Shown piece after piece: positions 15,550-24,505 of a stretch of DNA of 64,000 nt. Source of the stretch: Leptospira borgpetersenii serovar Javanica. Lineage in GTDB: Bacteria; Spirochaetota; Leptospiria; Leptospirales; Leptospiraceae. The DNA is taken from assembly GCF_003046425.1 (NCBI RefSeq), contig NZ_QAJG01000002.1:124001-188000 (forward strand). The letters are read 5' to 3'. Under the pieces are notes generated by a model, which was given only the letters and a program-made list of their open reading frames with translations, ran no database searches and had not been told where the DNA came from. Position numbers and translations under genes: made by a program. Numbering within the stretch: the first letter of the stretch is position 1; each line of letters opens with the position of its first letter.

Positions 15550-16695
15550 TCAACGTAAAACCTCTTGTACAGCCTTAATTACTGTATTTTGATCGTCTTC
15601 CGTCAAATTAGTCGAACAAGGGAGCATCAGTAACTTGTCCCAAATTTTTTCTGTATTTGATAAATCCTCTTTCGAAACGTTTGCATAAGGTAATTGTTTG
15701 TTTATAGGTTTCCAAAAAGGGCGAGCATCTATATTCAACTTTCTTAATTTTTCTCTAATTTCCTTTAACGACCCTAATTGACTCGTATCAACAATAATTC
15801 CAGAAAACCAAGAAGCGGACTGCCCGTATTTAGGCTCTGGAATCGCGGAAATACCTTTAATGTTTAGTAAATTTTCATTATATACTCTTTGAATTCTTCT
15901 TTTAGATGTTACAAATTTTTCTAACCTTTCTAACTGTGCACACCCAACGGCTGCCTGAATATTTGTCAGTCTATAATTAAAACCTACTCTATCATGGTCA
16001 TAATCAGAACCAATTCTAGCCGTAGTAGTTAAATGCCTTACTAAATTTAACAATCCTTCATCATTTCCACTTACAGCACCTCCACCGCCAGCCGTGACGG
16101 TTTTATTACCGTTAAACGAAAAAACGGTTAAGTCAGAACCAACTGCGCCAATCGATTTACCCTTATAATAAGCTCCTAAAGCTGCTGCTCCATCCGCTAT
16201 TACTGGTAAATCGAATTTTTTAGATATTTGAATTATAGGATCCATATCCGCTGGAATTCCTAAAACATGCACTGGCATAACAGCAGCGACTCTTTTTCCG
16301 CTAGGAATATGAATTAATCCTTTATTTGATTTTACCGTTTCTTTTTTAAGCGACGTCTCTAGTTGTTCAGGATTTAAAGTTAGGGAACTTAAGTTAATGT
16401 CCATCAACCAAGGTTCGGCACCACAATGTGATATAGAATTTGCACTTCCTATAAAAGTAAATGCGGGAAGTATTACTAAATCATTTTTACTAACTCCAAG
16501 AGCCGTAAGCGCAACGTGCAATCCCGTTGTACCTGCAGAGGTTGCTACTGAATATAAACAACCGGAAGCGGATGCGACCATATCTTCAAATCTAGTTACA
16601 AAAGGCCCTACCGACGATACAAATGTTGTTTGTATACACTCTTGTAGATAGTTTGATTCATTACCAGAAAGATCGGGTATTGCAAGAGGAATCAT
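15550..16695 (-). CDS. legC: LegC-like DegT/DnrJ/EryC1 aminotransferase
   Basis: The 381-residue PLP enzyme opens with IPDLSGNESNYLQECI and TTFVSSVG, with the catalytic lysine in SFNGNKTVTAGGGG (near 188). These patterns are typical of the LegC/NHT group, which aminates C4 of UDP-4-keto-6-deoxy-GlcNAc in legionaminic acid synthesis. The gene overlaps the preceding SDR by 4 bp. Because the usual partner dehydratase LegB is reduced to a fragment (19415-19615), its keto-sugar substrate must come from another SDR here or elsewhere. Family call is strong; the exact substrate is inferred. Confidence 0.85.
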   Translation of the reverse strand: MIPLAIPDLSGNESNYLQECIQTTFVSSVGPFVTRFEDMVASASGCLYSVATSAGTTGLHVALTALGVSKNDLVILPAFTFIGSANSISHCGAEPWLMDINLSSLTLNPEQLETSLKKETVKSNKGLIHIPSGKRVAAVMPVHVLGIPADMDPIIQISKKFDLPVIADGAAALGAYYKGKSIGAVGSDLTVFSFNGNKTVTAGGGGAVSGNDEGLLNLVRHLTTTARIGSDYDHDRVGFNYRLTNIQAAVGCAQLERLEKFVTSKRRIQRVYNENLLNIKGISAIPEPKYGQSASWFSGIIVDTSQLGSLKEIREKLRKLNIDARPFWKPINKQLPYANVSKEDLSNTEKIWDKLLMLPCSTNLTEDDQNTVIKAVQEVLR

Positions 16696-17684
16696 GATGC
16701 CGAAATTCCTCCAGGGTTAAAGACATTTTGCACATACCAGTGAACTGTTTTTTCTATTCCTTCTATAAGTCCAATCTTGGGAGTGTATCCCGTCGTTGAA
16801 ATGGTTTTAGACATGTCAGGGCAACGTCGAGAAGGAGAATCGAAAGTTTCATCCCCAGGTATAATATGTAACTTTTTACCAAATAAATTTATTATAATTT
16901 CTGCAAGCTCACTTATCTTAATTTCTGTTTCTTGATTGCCTAGATTAAAAACACCATTAACAGAATCTTCGGAATTCATCAATCTTATCAATATTTCAAT
17001 CGCGTCATCGACGTAGCACATAGCACGACTATGATTCAACGAGGCAACTTGTATATTGCTTCCGTCAACCGATTCATAAATTTTCTTAGATAACTCAGGA
17101 ATTACATGAGCTAATCCCATTCTTGGACCATATATATTATGAGGACGAACTAAAGTATAAGGTAAACCAGAATGAATACATAATGCTTCTCCATATATTT
17201 TAGATAGCATATAAGATGTTCTAGGACTATTTAAATCCGTCAATGCTATAGGAAAGTCTTCTGGGGTAGGAAGAGGCATATTTAAGTGTAACAAAGATCC
17301 AGCCATTATTTCCGAACTAGAGGTAAAAAAGAATCGTTTGAGAAATTTTTGCTTTCTAGCAAAATTGACCGTGTTATTGAGTAGAACAACATTGTCATTT
17401 AAAACGGAATAAGGCTTTTCTAAAACGTGTTTCACTCCAATAATTGCTGCAAAGTGAAAAATATAATCGAAATCAAAACTTAAATCGTTAAAACTTTCTG
17501 CAAGAAGTAAATTTCTATTTAGTATTCTAACATTATCCGATTGCGTCAAATTTTTCAAAAAATCATCATCAACACCTCGAATAAAGTTATCCAGCAATAC
17601 AAGTTCAATTTCTTTTTCGGCCAAAGCATTTGCTAAGTGGCCCCCAATAAAACCTGCACCACCAGTAATCAATACTTTCTGCAT
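16692..17684 (-). CDS. NAD-dependent epimerase/dehydratase (extended SDR, decarboxylase-like)
   Basis: The 330-residue extended SDR has the NAD motif ITGGAGFIGGHL (about 6-17), the catalytic Tyr-x-x-x-Lys in SYMLSKIYGE, and VRPHNIYGP. The C-terminal phrase SPSRRCPDMSK resembles the UDP-glucuronate decarboxylase/epimerase group. It is one base from the NDP-sugar dehydrogenase upstream, so a uronic-acid product is its likely substrate. Alternatively it may stand in for the missing LegB dehydratase. The sequence alone does not settle which. Confidence 0.82.
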   Translation of the reverse strand: MQKVLITGGAGFIGGHLANALAEKEIELVLLDNFIRGVDDDFLKNLTQSDNVRILNRNLLLAESFNDLSFDFDYIFHFAAIIGVKHVLEKPYSVLNDNVVLLNNTVNFARKQKFLKRFFFTSSSEIMAGSLLHLNMPLPTPEDFPIALTDLNSPRTSYMLSKIYGEALCIHSGLPYTLVRPHNIYGPRMGLAHVIPELSKKIYESVDGSNIQVASLNHSRAMCYVDDAIEILIRLMNSEDSVNGVFNLGNQETEIKISELAEIIINLFGKKLHIIPGDETFDSPSRRCPDMSKTISTTGYTPKIGLIEGIEKTVHWYVQNVFNPGGISAS

Positions 17685-17685
17685 T

Positions 17686-19143
17686 TTATAAATCCCCTCT
17701 TCCTATTGCACCAATAGTATGGCCTAATTTTTTCAATTCATTAATTTGATCATTCGTCAATACATTATTTGCATCAAGTATTATAGGTCGATTCTTACCC
17801 AACCAAGACACAAAGTCAATCTTCCTGTATTCTTTGTGTCCTACCGCAAATACAATTGCATCGACTCCATCTGTATTAGGTAACTCCTTATCAGGTACGA
17901 CTTGCATCTCTTCCCAAAAATTGACTAGAGGATCATGATAAACTAATTGAACTTTCTTACTTTGCAAATCTTTAGCAAATATTTCAGAAGGAGAGTAACG
18001 AGTATCACTAACGTCAGTTCGATAACTGACTCCAAACAAAATTACCTTTTTATTTTCAATTTGTCCATTTAACATAGATTCTAATTTTCTAACGCTTACT
18101 AAAGGCATAATATTATTGATTCGAATCGCTTCTTTAGAAAACGGAAAATCAATATCAGGTCTATTAAATATATATTTAGCAGACGAACGAGCGAACAATG
18201 GATCTTTAGTCAAACAATAACCGCCCACACCAAACCCTGGTTGTCGAATATTATTATGAGTTGGCCTAACACGTATTGCATTTAACACTTGAAAAAGATC
18301 GACTCCTACACCCTCCGCAAAACGACCCCATTCTTCAATAAATGCGATGTTCATCGCTCGATAGCTGTTTTCTAACACTTTTGCGGTCTCAGAAGCAGTC
18401 GTATTATCTAAACGAGTCAAAGCATAATCTGCTGTATTAATAATTTGTTTTAGAAATTTCTCGCATTCATTAGCGGCTTCTTCCGTATACCCAGAATAGA
18501 CTCTCCAAAAATTTATAATAGATTGAAGATATTGATCTCCCGGCATTACTCTTTCATAGGAATGAGCAAGTAAAAAACCGTCTGCTGGCAAACCTCTGCG
18601 TTTAAAACATTCGGATAAACGAGGAGCGACTATATTTTTACAAGTACCAGGCGGCACAGTCGTTTCTAGAAGGACCAAACAATTGGGACGAATACTATTT
18701 CCTACTATATCAATTGCTTTTAAAAAACTTTCAAAGTTGACTGTTGGATCACCTTCCGCATCGGGTTGACCTAAATCCAGATTAATATCAACTATAACTA
18801 CATCCGCAATTGTATATGCCGAAGTATCAGAAGTAGCCACCAAATTACCATTTTTGTTAGCCAAAGCCGTAGCGACCAACAACTCGTTATCATTTGTTGA
18901 TATTGGAAATTCGCCTCGATTCAAGCTATCTATAACTTTTTGACCTTGTTCATTCGGTAAATCTACTCCTAAAACATTAAAGGCTAAATCTCCGCTTTCT
19001 GACCTTGCTTGCGAAATTGCAACCGCCATCGCAGCACCCACAAATCCCAAACCTTGTACACAAATAACGGAGCGATTCTTTCCATCAAAACTAACTTCAG
19101 CTCTATCCGCAAAAATAGAATAATTCATTTTTTCTTCTTTCAT
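17686..19143 (-). CDS. UDP-glucose/GDP-mannose dehydrogenase family protein
   Basis: The 485-residue protein has the NAD motif VQGLGFVGAAMA (about 29-40), LLETTVPPGTC, the helix region TASETAKVLENSYRAMNIAF and the catalytic cysteine motif GGYCLTKDP. It oxidises C6 of a UDP-sugar (for example UDP-GlcNAc or UDP-Glc) to the uronate in two NAD-dependent steps. It is longer than usual (420-450), with an N-terminal extension; a second in-frame ATG lies five codons in. With the adjoining SDR it forms a two-gene block where LegB would be expected. A 270-bp gap precedes it. Confidence 0.87.
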   Translation of the reverse strand: MKEEKMNYSIFADRAEVSFDGKNRSVICVQGLGFVGAAMAVAISQARSESGDLAFNVLGVDLPNEQGQKVIDSLNRGEFPISTNDNELLVATALANKNGNLVATSDTSAYTIADVVIVDINLDLGQPDAEGDPTVNFESFLKAIDIVGNSIRPNCLVLLETTVPPGTCKNIVAPRLSECFKRRGLPADGFLLAHSYERVMPGDQYLQSIINFWRVYSGYTEEAANECEKFLKQIINTADYALTRLDNTTASETAKVLENSYRAMNIAFIEEWGRFAEGVGVDLFQVLNAIRVRPTHNNIRQPGFGVGGYCLTKDPLFARSSAKYIFNRPDIDFPFSKEAIRINNIMPLVSVRKLESMLNGQIENKKVILFGVSYRTDVSDTRYSPSEIFAKDLQSKKVQLVYHDPLVNFWEEMQVVPDKELPNTDGVDAIVFAVGHKEYRKIDFVSWLGKNRPIILDANNVLTNDQINELKKLGHTIGAIGRGDL

Positions 19144-19414
19144 TGCACTTCTTATTTTTAATCTTTATGCATCGAAACGTTTAACAAAATTATGTTATCG
19201 ATGTAACTATGTTAAAATTTCATTAATCTCTAAATTACTTTACACATCAAAAATAGAATTACTGAAAAAATTCACATCTATTATTAACATGACGGCTTTA
19301 CTCATTCATTCTAATGAAAAAATGAAAGGAGGCTAATTTTTTAAACAATTCTAATATTTATATAAGGTTTTAAGTATTATAAGTATGCCCTGCATTTTTG
19401 AGGGAGTTTTTTAC

Positions 19415-19615
19415 TTACAGCCGCACATATGGATCTCGAACATCTCCTGAAAAAATTTCAAATTGACCCTTGATGTCGTCTGGACACTGATCCAACCATC
19501 CCCAAGAATTAAAAGAATTATAAAGTACGAATGCTCTTACTTCGTGACCTTGCCGAACAAGAGTTTCCGTCAAATGAGAACCTATAAACCCGTCTGCACC
19601 GGTAATTAGAATCAT
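19415..19615 (-). pseudogene. legB: Truncated LegB-type 4,6-dehydratase, N-terminal fragment only
   Basis: The 66-residue fragment (MILITGADGFIGSHLTETL..., YNSFNSWGWLD, GDVRDPY) matches the N-terminal Rossmann portion of LegB-type UDP-GlcNAc 4,6-dehydratases as I know them, which run to about 330 residues. It ends abruptly after RDPYVRL and a stop. I searched the following 270 bp of the minus strand in all frames by eye and found no continuation (no catalytic YxxxK region). It begins 2 bp after the NeuA gene stop, the canonical gene order. Most likely the remainder was deleted when the dehydrogenase/SDR block was acquired. Confidence 0.82.
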
Positions 19616-19617
19616 AT

Positions 19618-20301
19618 TTATATTTTATCCAAAAGTAAAATCTCTGCCAATTTCCAATCCATCATATCGTCAATATCGATTGAATTCTCCTTGTTCATCA
19701 AATAAGCGAGAGTATCTTCAGTGATGAATTTTTTTCTTTCACGAAAATAATTTACTTCTGACAAGTAAATTGATCCGTTCACTGAAAATATTTTAGGACT
19801 ATCTTGTCTGCGCTTTACATCTTCCACATTCAACAGTTTAATCATCTTCAATGAATCATCCAAACGAAACATCCAGAACGGATTTTCCTGCGCTTCACAA
19901 ACGGAAACGACGCTGTTCGTCTCTTTCTTCAGAGCAAATTCGATACAATCATCTATATCAGCACTTGTTCGAAGCGGGGAAGTAGGTTGTAAAAGCATGA
20001 CATAATCAAACTCAGGTAGATTGTCCAATGCGTGTAGAACTGGATCGATTCCAGAAGAATAATCCGTCGCCAATTCGGACGGCCTAAAAAATGGAACGGA
20101 AGCTCCCGCCTGTTTTGCTACTTCTGCAATTTCAAGATCATCGGTAGAAACAACGACGGAAGTTAAATACTTGGATTGTAAAGCAGCTTCGATCGTCCAA
20201 ACAATCAAAGGTTTTCCCGCCATCATTTTAATATTTTTTCTCGGAATACCTTTGGACCCACCTCGGGCAGGAATCAAGCCAAGAATTTTTTGATCAATCA
20301 C
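19618..20301 (-). CDS. neuA: NeuA/LegF-type CMP-nonulosonate cytidylyltransferase
   Basis: The 227-residue protein has the CTP-site motif IPARGGSKGIPRKN (about 11-24), STDDLEIAE, MLLQPTSPLR and a C-terminal DIDDMMDW, all typical of CMP-sialate/legionaminate synthetases. It activates the nonulosonic acid made by the NeuB at 13568. It overlaps the upstream ABC transporter gene by 4 bp (ATGA type) and is followed after 2 bp by the legB remnant, so it belongs to the continuous 26.4-19.4 kb operon. This is the more canonical of the two NeuA-type genes. Confidence 0.9.
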   Translation of the reverse strand: MIDQKILGLIPARGGSKGIPRKNIKMMAGKPLIVWTIEAALQSKYLTSVVVSTDDLEIAEVAKQAGASVPFFRPSELATDYSSGIDPVLHALDNLPEFDYVMLLQPTSPLRTSADIDDCIEFALKKETNSVVSVCEAQENPFWMFRLDDSLKMIKLLNVEDVKRRQDSPKIFSVNGSIYLSEVNYFRERKKFITEDTLAYLMNKENSIDIDDMMDWKLAEILLLDKI

Positions 20302-22091
20302 TTTCTAAGGCTGGCTCCTGTCTGCATTTCAAACATAGATGCGAAATAACCGTTCGGCTTTTGTATGAGTTCAGAAAAATTTCCAGTTTCCAGAAGTTCC
20401 CCTGATTTTAAAACATAGATTCGATTTGCTTTTATAATTGTAGAAAGGCGGTGTGCAATAATGATGATAGTCGTCTCGCTCGAAATGGAATCGACGGATT
20501 GCTGAATCAATTGCTCAGATTCGGAGTCTAAAGAACTGGTTGCTTCGTCTAAGATTAAGATAGGCGGTTTTCTAAGTATAGCACGAGCCAAAGCAATTCT
20601 TTGTCTCTGCCCCCCTGAAAGTAAAACTCCTCTATCGCCAACGATCGTATCTAATCCATTAGGAAGCCTTTGAATAAATTGATCCGCATTTGCAATCTTG
20701 CAAGCCTCCCAAAGCTCTTCTTCCGTCGAGTCTTCTTTGGACCATAAAAGATTATCTCGAATTGAAGAATGAAACAAAATCGGATCTTGCGGAACATATC
20801 CAATTTTTTCTCGATAACTGTTTTTATTCCATTCATCGAATGCAACACCATCCAAAAAAATCGCTCCTCCAGTGGGAACTTGCAACCCTAAGATCAAATC
20901 CACTATAGTAGACTTTCCAGATCCAGACTCTCCAACAAAAGCAACCATCTCGCCCTTTAAAATTTGAATATTCAATTTTTTGAACAATTGATTTCTCTTA
21001 GGATAAGAAAAATCGACATCTACAAACTTAATTTCGTTTTCAAAACGGAAAAAAGTTCTATCTCCCATATGTTCTTTTTGATCTTTTGCATTTTTATACA
21101 TATTTTGCAACTGTTCGTAACTTCCAACGAAGTTATCTAAATTCACCTTATTCACTAACATGGAATTTGCCAGAGGGATCGCTCTTTGCAAACTCCAAAG
21201 GGTAATTGCTACTTCAGAAAGAACACCTCCATAAGCAATCGCCACTCCCATACCAGCAAGAGCCGCAAAAATACCAATTACATAATGTAAATTTGATACT
21301 CCTGTTGTAAGCATCTGTGTCGTCAATGTTACTTGCACATGATCGTCATATGCTCTTAAATATCTGGACATAGAAACTTGTTGCCTACCATATCCTTGAA
21401 CAATTTTTATTCCTTGAAAAGTTTCGTGCAACAATTCCATCATTCTATTAGCTGTAGATGTATTCAATGCACCTAACCTATTATTAACACGCTGCAACAA
21501 CAAAAACGGAATCGTCAATACGGCAAGTGTAACGATACTAGTAACAACCATCAAAGGCATTAAAAATATGGGCAAAGATATGAGTATAATCAGCTGAAAT
21601 AAAACTGCCAGCTGATTTGCGAGCGAAGTCATTGCATCGCCCACTTTGACAATCTCGTGCTGAAATGTATTTAAGATAGTTCCCTGGCTCAGAGAACCGA
21701 AAAAACCCCAACGAGCTTCAAGGAAATTTTGAAATCCGGTAACATTCAAATCACGAAGGACTGCATAACCAATTTTTCGATTGATAAAGAATATCAAAAT
21801 CATAAAGAAAGAGTTCACTAAATTTCCAAGTGCAAATGCTGCTGAGAAGGCCAGAATTCCAGGTGTAATTTTTAAAAACTTAAGAATAGATATGAACTTC
21901 AAAGTGATATTGTTCACTTTGGTTAAGCTTGGATCCAATAAATAATCCGCAAGTGGAGCAACACTAACCGCTACCAATAACGACAATCCACCACTCATAA
22001 GAACGGCAAATATTAAGCCGAAAAATAAACTCGGATGCCTAATTAAGAAATCACGTAACAAAAATACCAATAAGCGATTTTTCATTTTCAA
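20298..22091 (-). CDS. ABC half-exporter (MsbA-like permease fused to ATPase)
   Basis: The 597-residue protein has an N-terminal membrane domain with about six hydrophobic helices (residues about 15-320) and a C-terminal nucleotide-binding domain: Walker A GESGSGKS (near 394), Q-loop GYVPQDP, signature LSGGQRQR, Walker B ILILDEATSSLDS and the IIAHR switch. Type I exporters of this kind flip lipids or lipid-linked glycans as homodimers. Within an O-antigen locus it may flip a lipid-linked oligosaccharide or the lipid A-core. It lies 5 bp after the GT2 gene. It is not a two-component Wzm/Wzt O-antigen exporter. Confidence 0.9.
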   Translation of the reverse strand: MKMKNRLLVFLLRDFLIRHPSLFFGLIFAVLMSGGLSLLVAVSVAPLADYLLDPSLTKVNNITLKFISILKFLKITPGILAFSAAFALGNLVNSFFMILIFFINRKIGYAVLRDLNVTGFQNFLEARWGFFGSLSQGTILNTFQHEIVKVGDAMTSLANQLAVLFQLIILISLPIFLMPLMVVTSIVTLAVLTIPFLLLQRVNNRLGALNTSTANRMMELLHETFQGIKIVQGYGRQQVSMSRYLRAYDDHVQVTLTTQMLTTGVSNLHYVIGIFAALAGMGVAIAYGGVLSEVAITLWSLQRAIPLANSMLVNKVNLDNFVGSYEQLQNMYKNAKDQKEHMGDRTFFRFENEIKFVDVDFSYPKRNQLFKKLNIQILKGEMVAFVGESGSGKSTIVDLILGLQVPTGGAIFLDGVAFDEWNKNSYREKIGYVPQDPILFHSSIRDNLLWSKEDSTEEELWEACKIANADQFIQRLPNGLDTIVGDRGVLLSGGQRQRIALARAILRKPPILILDEATSSLDSESEQLIQQSVDSISSETTIIIIAHRLSTIIKANRIYVLKSGELLETGNFSELIQKPNGYFASMFEMQTGASLRK

Positions 22092-22096
22092 TCGGC

Positions 22097-23182
22097 TTAA
22101 AAAGACATTCTTAATTTTCTAAAAATTTTTCGCAAAATTAAGAACGGCAAATTAAATATACCTAAAAATACGATCCAACAAGATTGCAAAAAAAATTGAG
22201 GGCAATCACACAATACGTTTTTAAGAGAAAGAATCACTGGCCATAGTTTATAGTTGGCGGTATTTTCACTTACAACAGTATATACAGTGGAAGAAATTTG
22301 GTGGTCTTTGAATTTTTTCACACGACTTAAAATCTCACGATCGTATCGACTTTCCCAAATTTCAAGGATTCTCGATTCCTCCCAACCCTTTATTAAAGAT
22401 CGATAAAATATTTCTCCTTTTGCTTTAGAAAGTTTATTTGTCTGGCCAGCGTGACTACGCCAAAAAACTTGCGCATCCGGATCATAACCGCTTTCTCCGA
22501 AAATCGCATATTTTAATAACTGAGAAATATCTACGATTCGATCAAAACCACCTTCTTTTAGCAGCAAATCTTTACGTATAACCAAAACTTCTCCTGGTGC
22601 AGAAAAAAGTTTCTTTTCGTTTCCATTTAGTAAATCTAAAGCGAGCACAAATCCGTCAGAAAATCGCTTCCTCCGATTTGTATCTAAATTATTTCCCTTT
22701 ATATTTCCAGAAATATCAATCGAAACAACAGAAGGAGCCGCAGTTACGCAATTAGGGTTTTCTAAGAACAAAGAAACCATCTTCTCCGCATAATTTTTAC
22801 TCAGCAAATCGTCATAAGATAGATGAGAAACATAGTCCCCTTTACAGTAAAATAAACCGATATTCCAACAAACGCTCACACTAACGCAAGGATCTTTCCA
22901 ATCAAATACGTTTCGATCGAACTTAACCAGAGATACGTTTTTTTTCTCTTCATAAATTTTTCTAAGATAAGAAGAAACTTCTTCAAGGGCTCCATTGTCG
23001 ATTAACATCAATTCAACATTTTGATACGTTTGATTTAAAATCGATTCAATTGCCTGCATCACTAAAGACAAATTAAAATACGCATCATGAATAATCGTAA
23101 GAATCGGCTTAGTAGAATCATAACTTTCTCTTTTAGAAGGGAAAAAAGCGTATTTGTAATTTTTGTACTTATCCAATAACAT
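22097..23182 (-). CDS. Family 2 glycosyltransferase
   Basis: The 361-residue protein has a GT-A fold start (PILTIIHDAYF, ILNQTYQNVELMLIDNG) and an acidic donor/metal motif SYDDLLSKNYAEKM, as in GT2 enzymes. The last 40 or so residues contain a hydrophobic stretch followed by basic residues (FNLPFLILRKIFRKLR), suggesting membrane association. It would add one sugar of the O-unit on the cytoplasmic face. It overlaps the SDR upstream by 14 bp. It is one of very few clear glycosyltransferases in the window. Donor and linkage unknown. Confidence 0.85.
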   Translation of the reverse strand: MLLDKYKNYKYAFFPSKRESYDSTKPILTIIHDAYFNLSLVMQAIESILNQTYQNVELMLIDNGALEEVSSYLRKIYEEKKNVSLVKFDRNVFDWKDPCVSVSVCWNIGLFYCKGDYVSHLSYDDLLSKNYAEKMVSLFLENPNCVTAAPSVVSIDISGNIKGNNLDTNRRKRFSDGFVLALDLLNGNEKKLFSAPGEVLVIRKDLLLKEGGFDRIVDISQLLKYAIFGESGYDPDAQVFWRSHAGQTNKLSKAKGEIFYRSLIKGWEESRILEIWESRYDREILSRVKKFKDHQISSTVYTVVSENTANYKLWPVILSLKNVLCDCPQFFLQSCWIVFLGIFNLPFLILRKIFRKLRMSF

Positions 23183-24104
23183 TTAATAAAGTTAGTTCCT
23201 CTCGAATACTTGCACTTAAATCTGTGGACCATTCGATGTTTATCTTATCACGAATCTTTTTCGAATTCACCTCATAACTTAACTGATTCATAATCGGGCT
23301 ATCGACAAACTCCACCTTCAGACTTGGTACATATTTCTGAATATTTTCAACAATCTGTCTTACGGTAGCATTCGTAGTAAGAACGTTATAGATCTCTCCA
23401 TCGAAAATATCTTTTTTAATAAACTCGATAATCGTATTACAAGCATCATTGATTTCTAAATAAGGTCGCATTTGATCATACGCAGTTTTCCAAACTGTGA
23501 TCGGTTTTCCAAAAGCGGCCTGCCAACAAAATTTATTTACTGCCGTATGGAATCGAATACCAGGAGAAACTCCTACAATAGTTCCAAATCTGAAAATAGC
23601 CACTTTTAAATTTTTCTCCAAAAACAAAGAACGAACTAATTTTTCTTCTTTCAATTTAGTAGTGGCGTAAGGGCTCTGAGGCTTCAATTCAAACTCAGAG
23701 CAGTTTTCATCGACTAAATTGTTTTGAGTTCCATAAACACTTGTCGAAGAAAATGTGATCAATTTTGTTCCTGTTTGCAAACAAGCTTCCGCCACTTTTT
23801 TCGTGGAATTAAAATTATTGTTTTCTACAACATCAGCTTTATCAAAACTTCCAGCCGCGTCTGTGACAGCGGCAAGATGAATGACTACGTCTGTATTAAA
23901 AAATAAATTCTCTAAATTCAACTTAGTAACATCCCCTTCAACAAAATGATATTTAACATTTTGCGGAAGGTTAAAAAGAGAACAATACCTCTGAGTCATC
24001 AAATTATCGATCATTATGATTTCCGCATCAGGGAACGATACCGGAAGGCGCCTAACAACCAAAGAACCAATATGTCCTAAGGCTCCCGTAACAATTATTT
24101 TCAT
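23169..24104 (-). CDS. NAD-dependent epimerase/dehydratase (extended SDR)
   Basis: The protein has about 311 residues from the ATG at 24104, chosen because it overlaps the FdtA-like stop in an ATGA coupling (a start six codons further upstream, at 24122, is also open). Motifs: VTGALGHIGSLV for NAD binding, VIHLAAVTDAAGS, and TSVYG with the YATTKLKEE catalytic Tyr/Lys pair. It acts on a nucleotide sugar, by epimerisation, dehydration or keto-reduction. The neighbouring FdtA-like ketoisomerase suggests a dTDP-deoxysugar substrate. No closer assignment is safe. Confidence 0.83.
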   Translation of the reverse strand: MKIIVTGALGHIGSLVVRRLPVSFPDAEIIMIDNLMTQRYCSLFNLPQNVKYHFVEGDVTKLNLENLFFNTDVVIHLAAVTDAAGSFDKADVVENNNFNSTKKVAEACLQTGTKLITFSSTSVYGTQNNLVDENCSEFELKPQSPYATTKLKEEKLVRSLFLEKNLKVAIFRFGTIVGVSPGIRFHTAVNKFCWQAAFGKPITVWKTAYDQMRPYLEINDACNTIIEFIKKDIFDGEIYNVLTTNATVRQIVENIQKYVPSLKVEFVDSPIMNQLSYEVNSKKIRDKINIEWSTDLSASIREELTLLNVIG

Positions 24105-24505
24105 TTTCGATTCTTTACCCATTCTAAAAATTCGTCATAACTACGAATATAATCTTCGATCTCATACCCTCTATCGCATAAAACAAGTAAAACAGAATTA
24201 ATATCTAAATATTGCTGTGTCGCCCAAATTCCGGGTGGAATTAAAAGCCCCTCATTCATATTTTTAAGTAGATATTCGGTAACGGAATTCCCATTATCAC
24301 AAGTAATTTTGATTTTTCCGTTCGTACATATTAGTAACTGAGAACATTTACGATGAGAATGCTCTCCTCGAATATCGTTTACGTTCGCAGTAACTGTAAA
24401 TACTCTTCGGATTAAAAATGGGACTTGCTTACCGGATTCGTAAACGCTTAACGAACCATTTTCTTCCATAAAAGAAGGAAATCGAATAAAATTAGGCTCC
24501 ATCAT
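24101..24505 (-). CDS. fdtA: FdtA/QdtA-like dTDP-4-oxo-6-deoxyglucose 3,4-ketoisomerase
   Basis: The 134-residue single-domain cupin carries the RGEHSHRKCSQLLIC segment, with His49 and His51 matching the catalytic His pair of the FdtA/WxcM-like family. The enzyme moves the keto group of dTDP-4-keto-6-deoxyglucose from C4 to C3, preparing it for a C3 aminotransferase. A partner aminotransferase exists at 28138-29229. The start ATG overlaps the upstream SDR stop (ATGA), and a second ATG follows immediately. Length and motifs fit the family well; C4 stereochemistry (gluco or galacto) cannot be told. Confidence 0.85.
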   Translation of the reverse strand: MMEPNFIRFPSFMEENGSLSVYESGKQVPFLIRRVFTVTANVNDIRGEHSHRKCSQLLICTNGKIKITCDNGNSVTEYLLKNMNEGLLIPPGIWATQQYLDINSVLLVLCDRGYEIEDYIRSYDEFLEWVKNRK

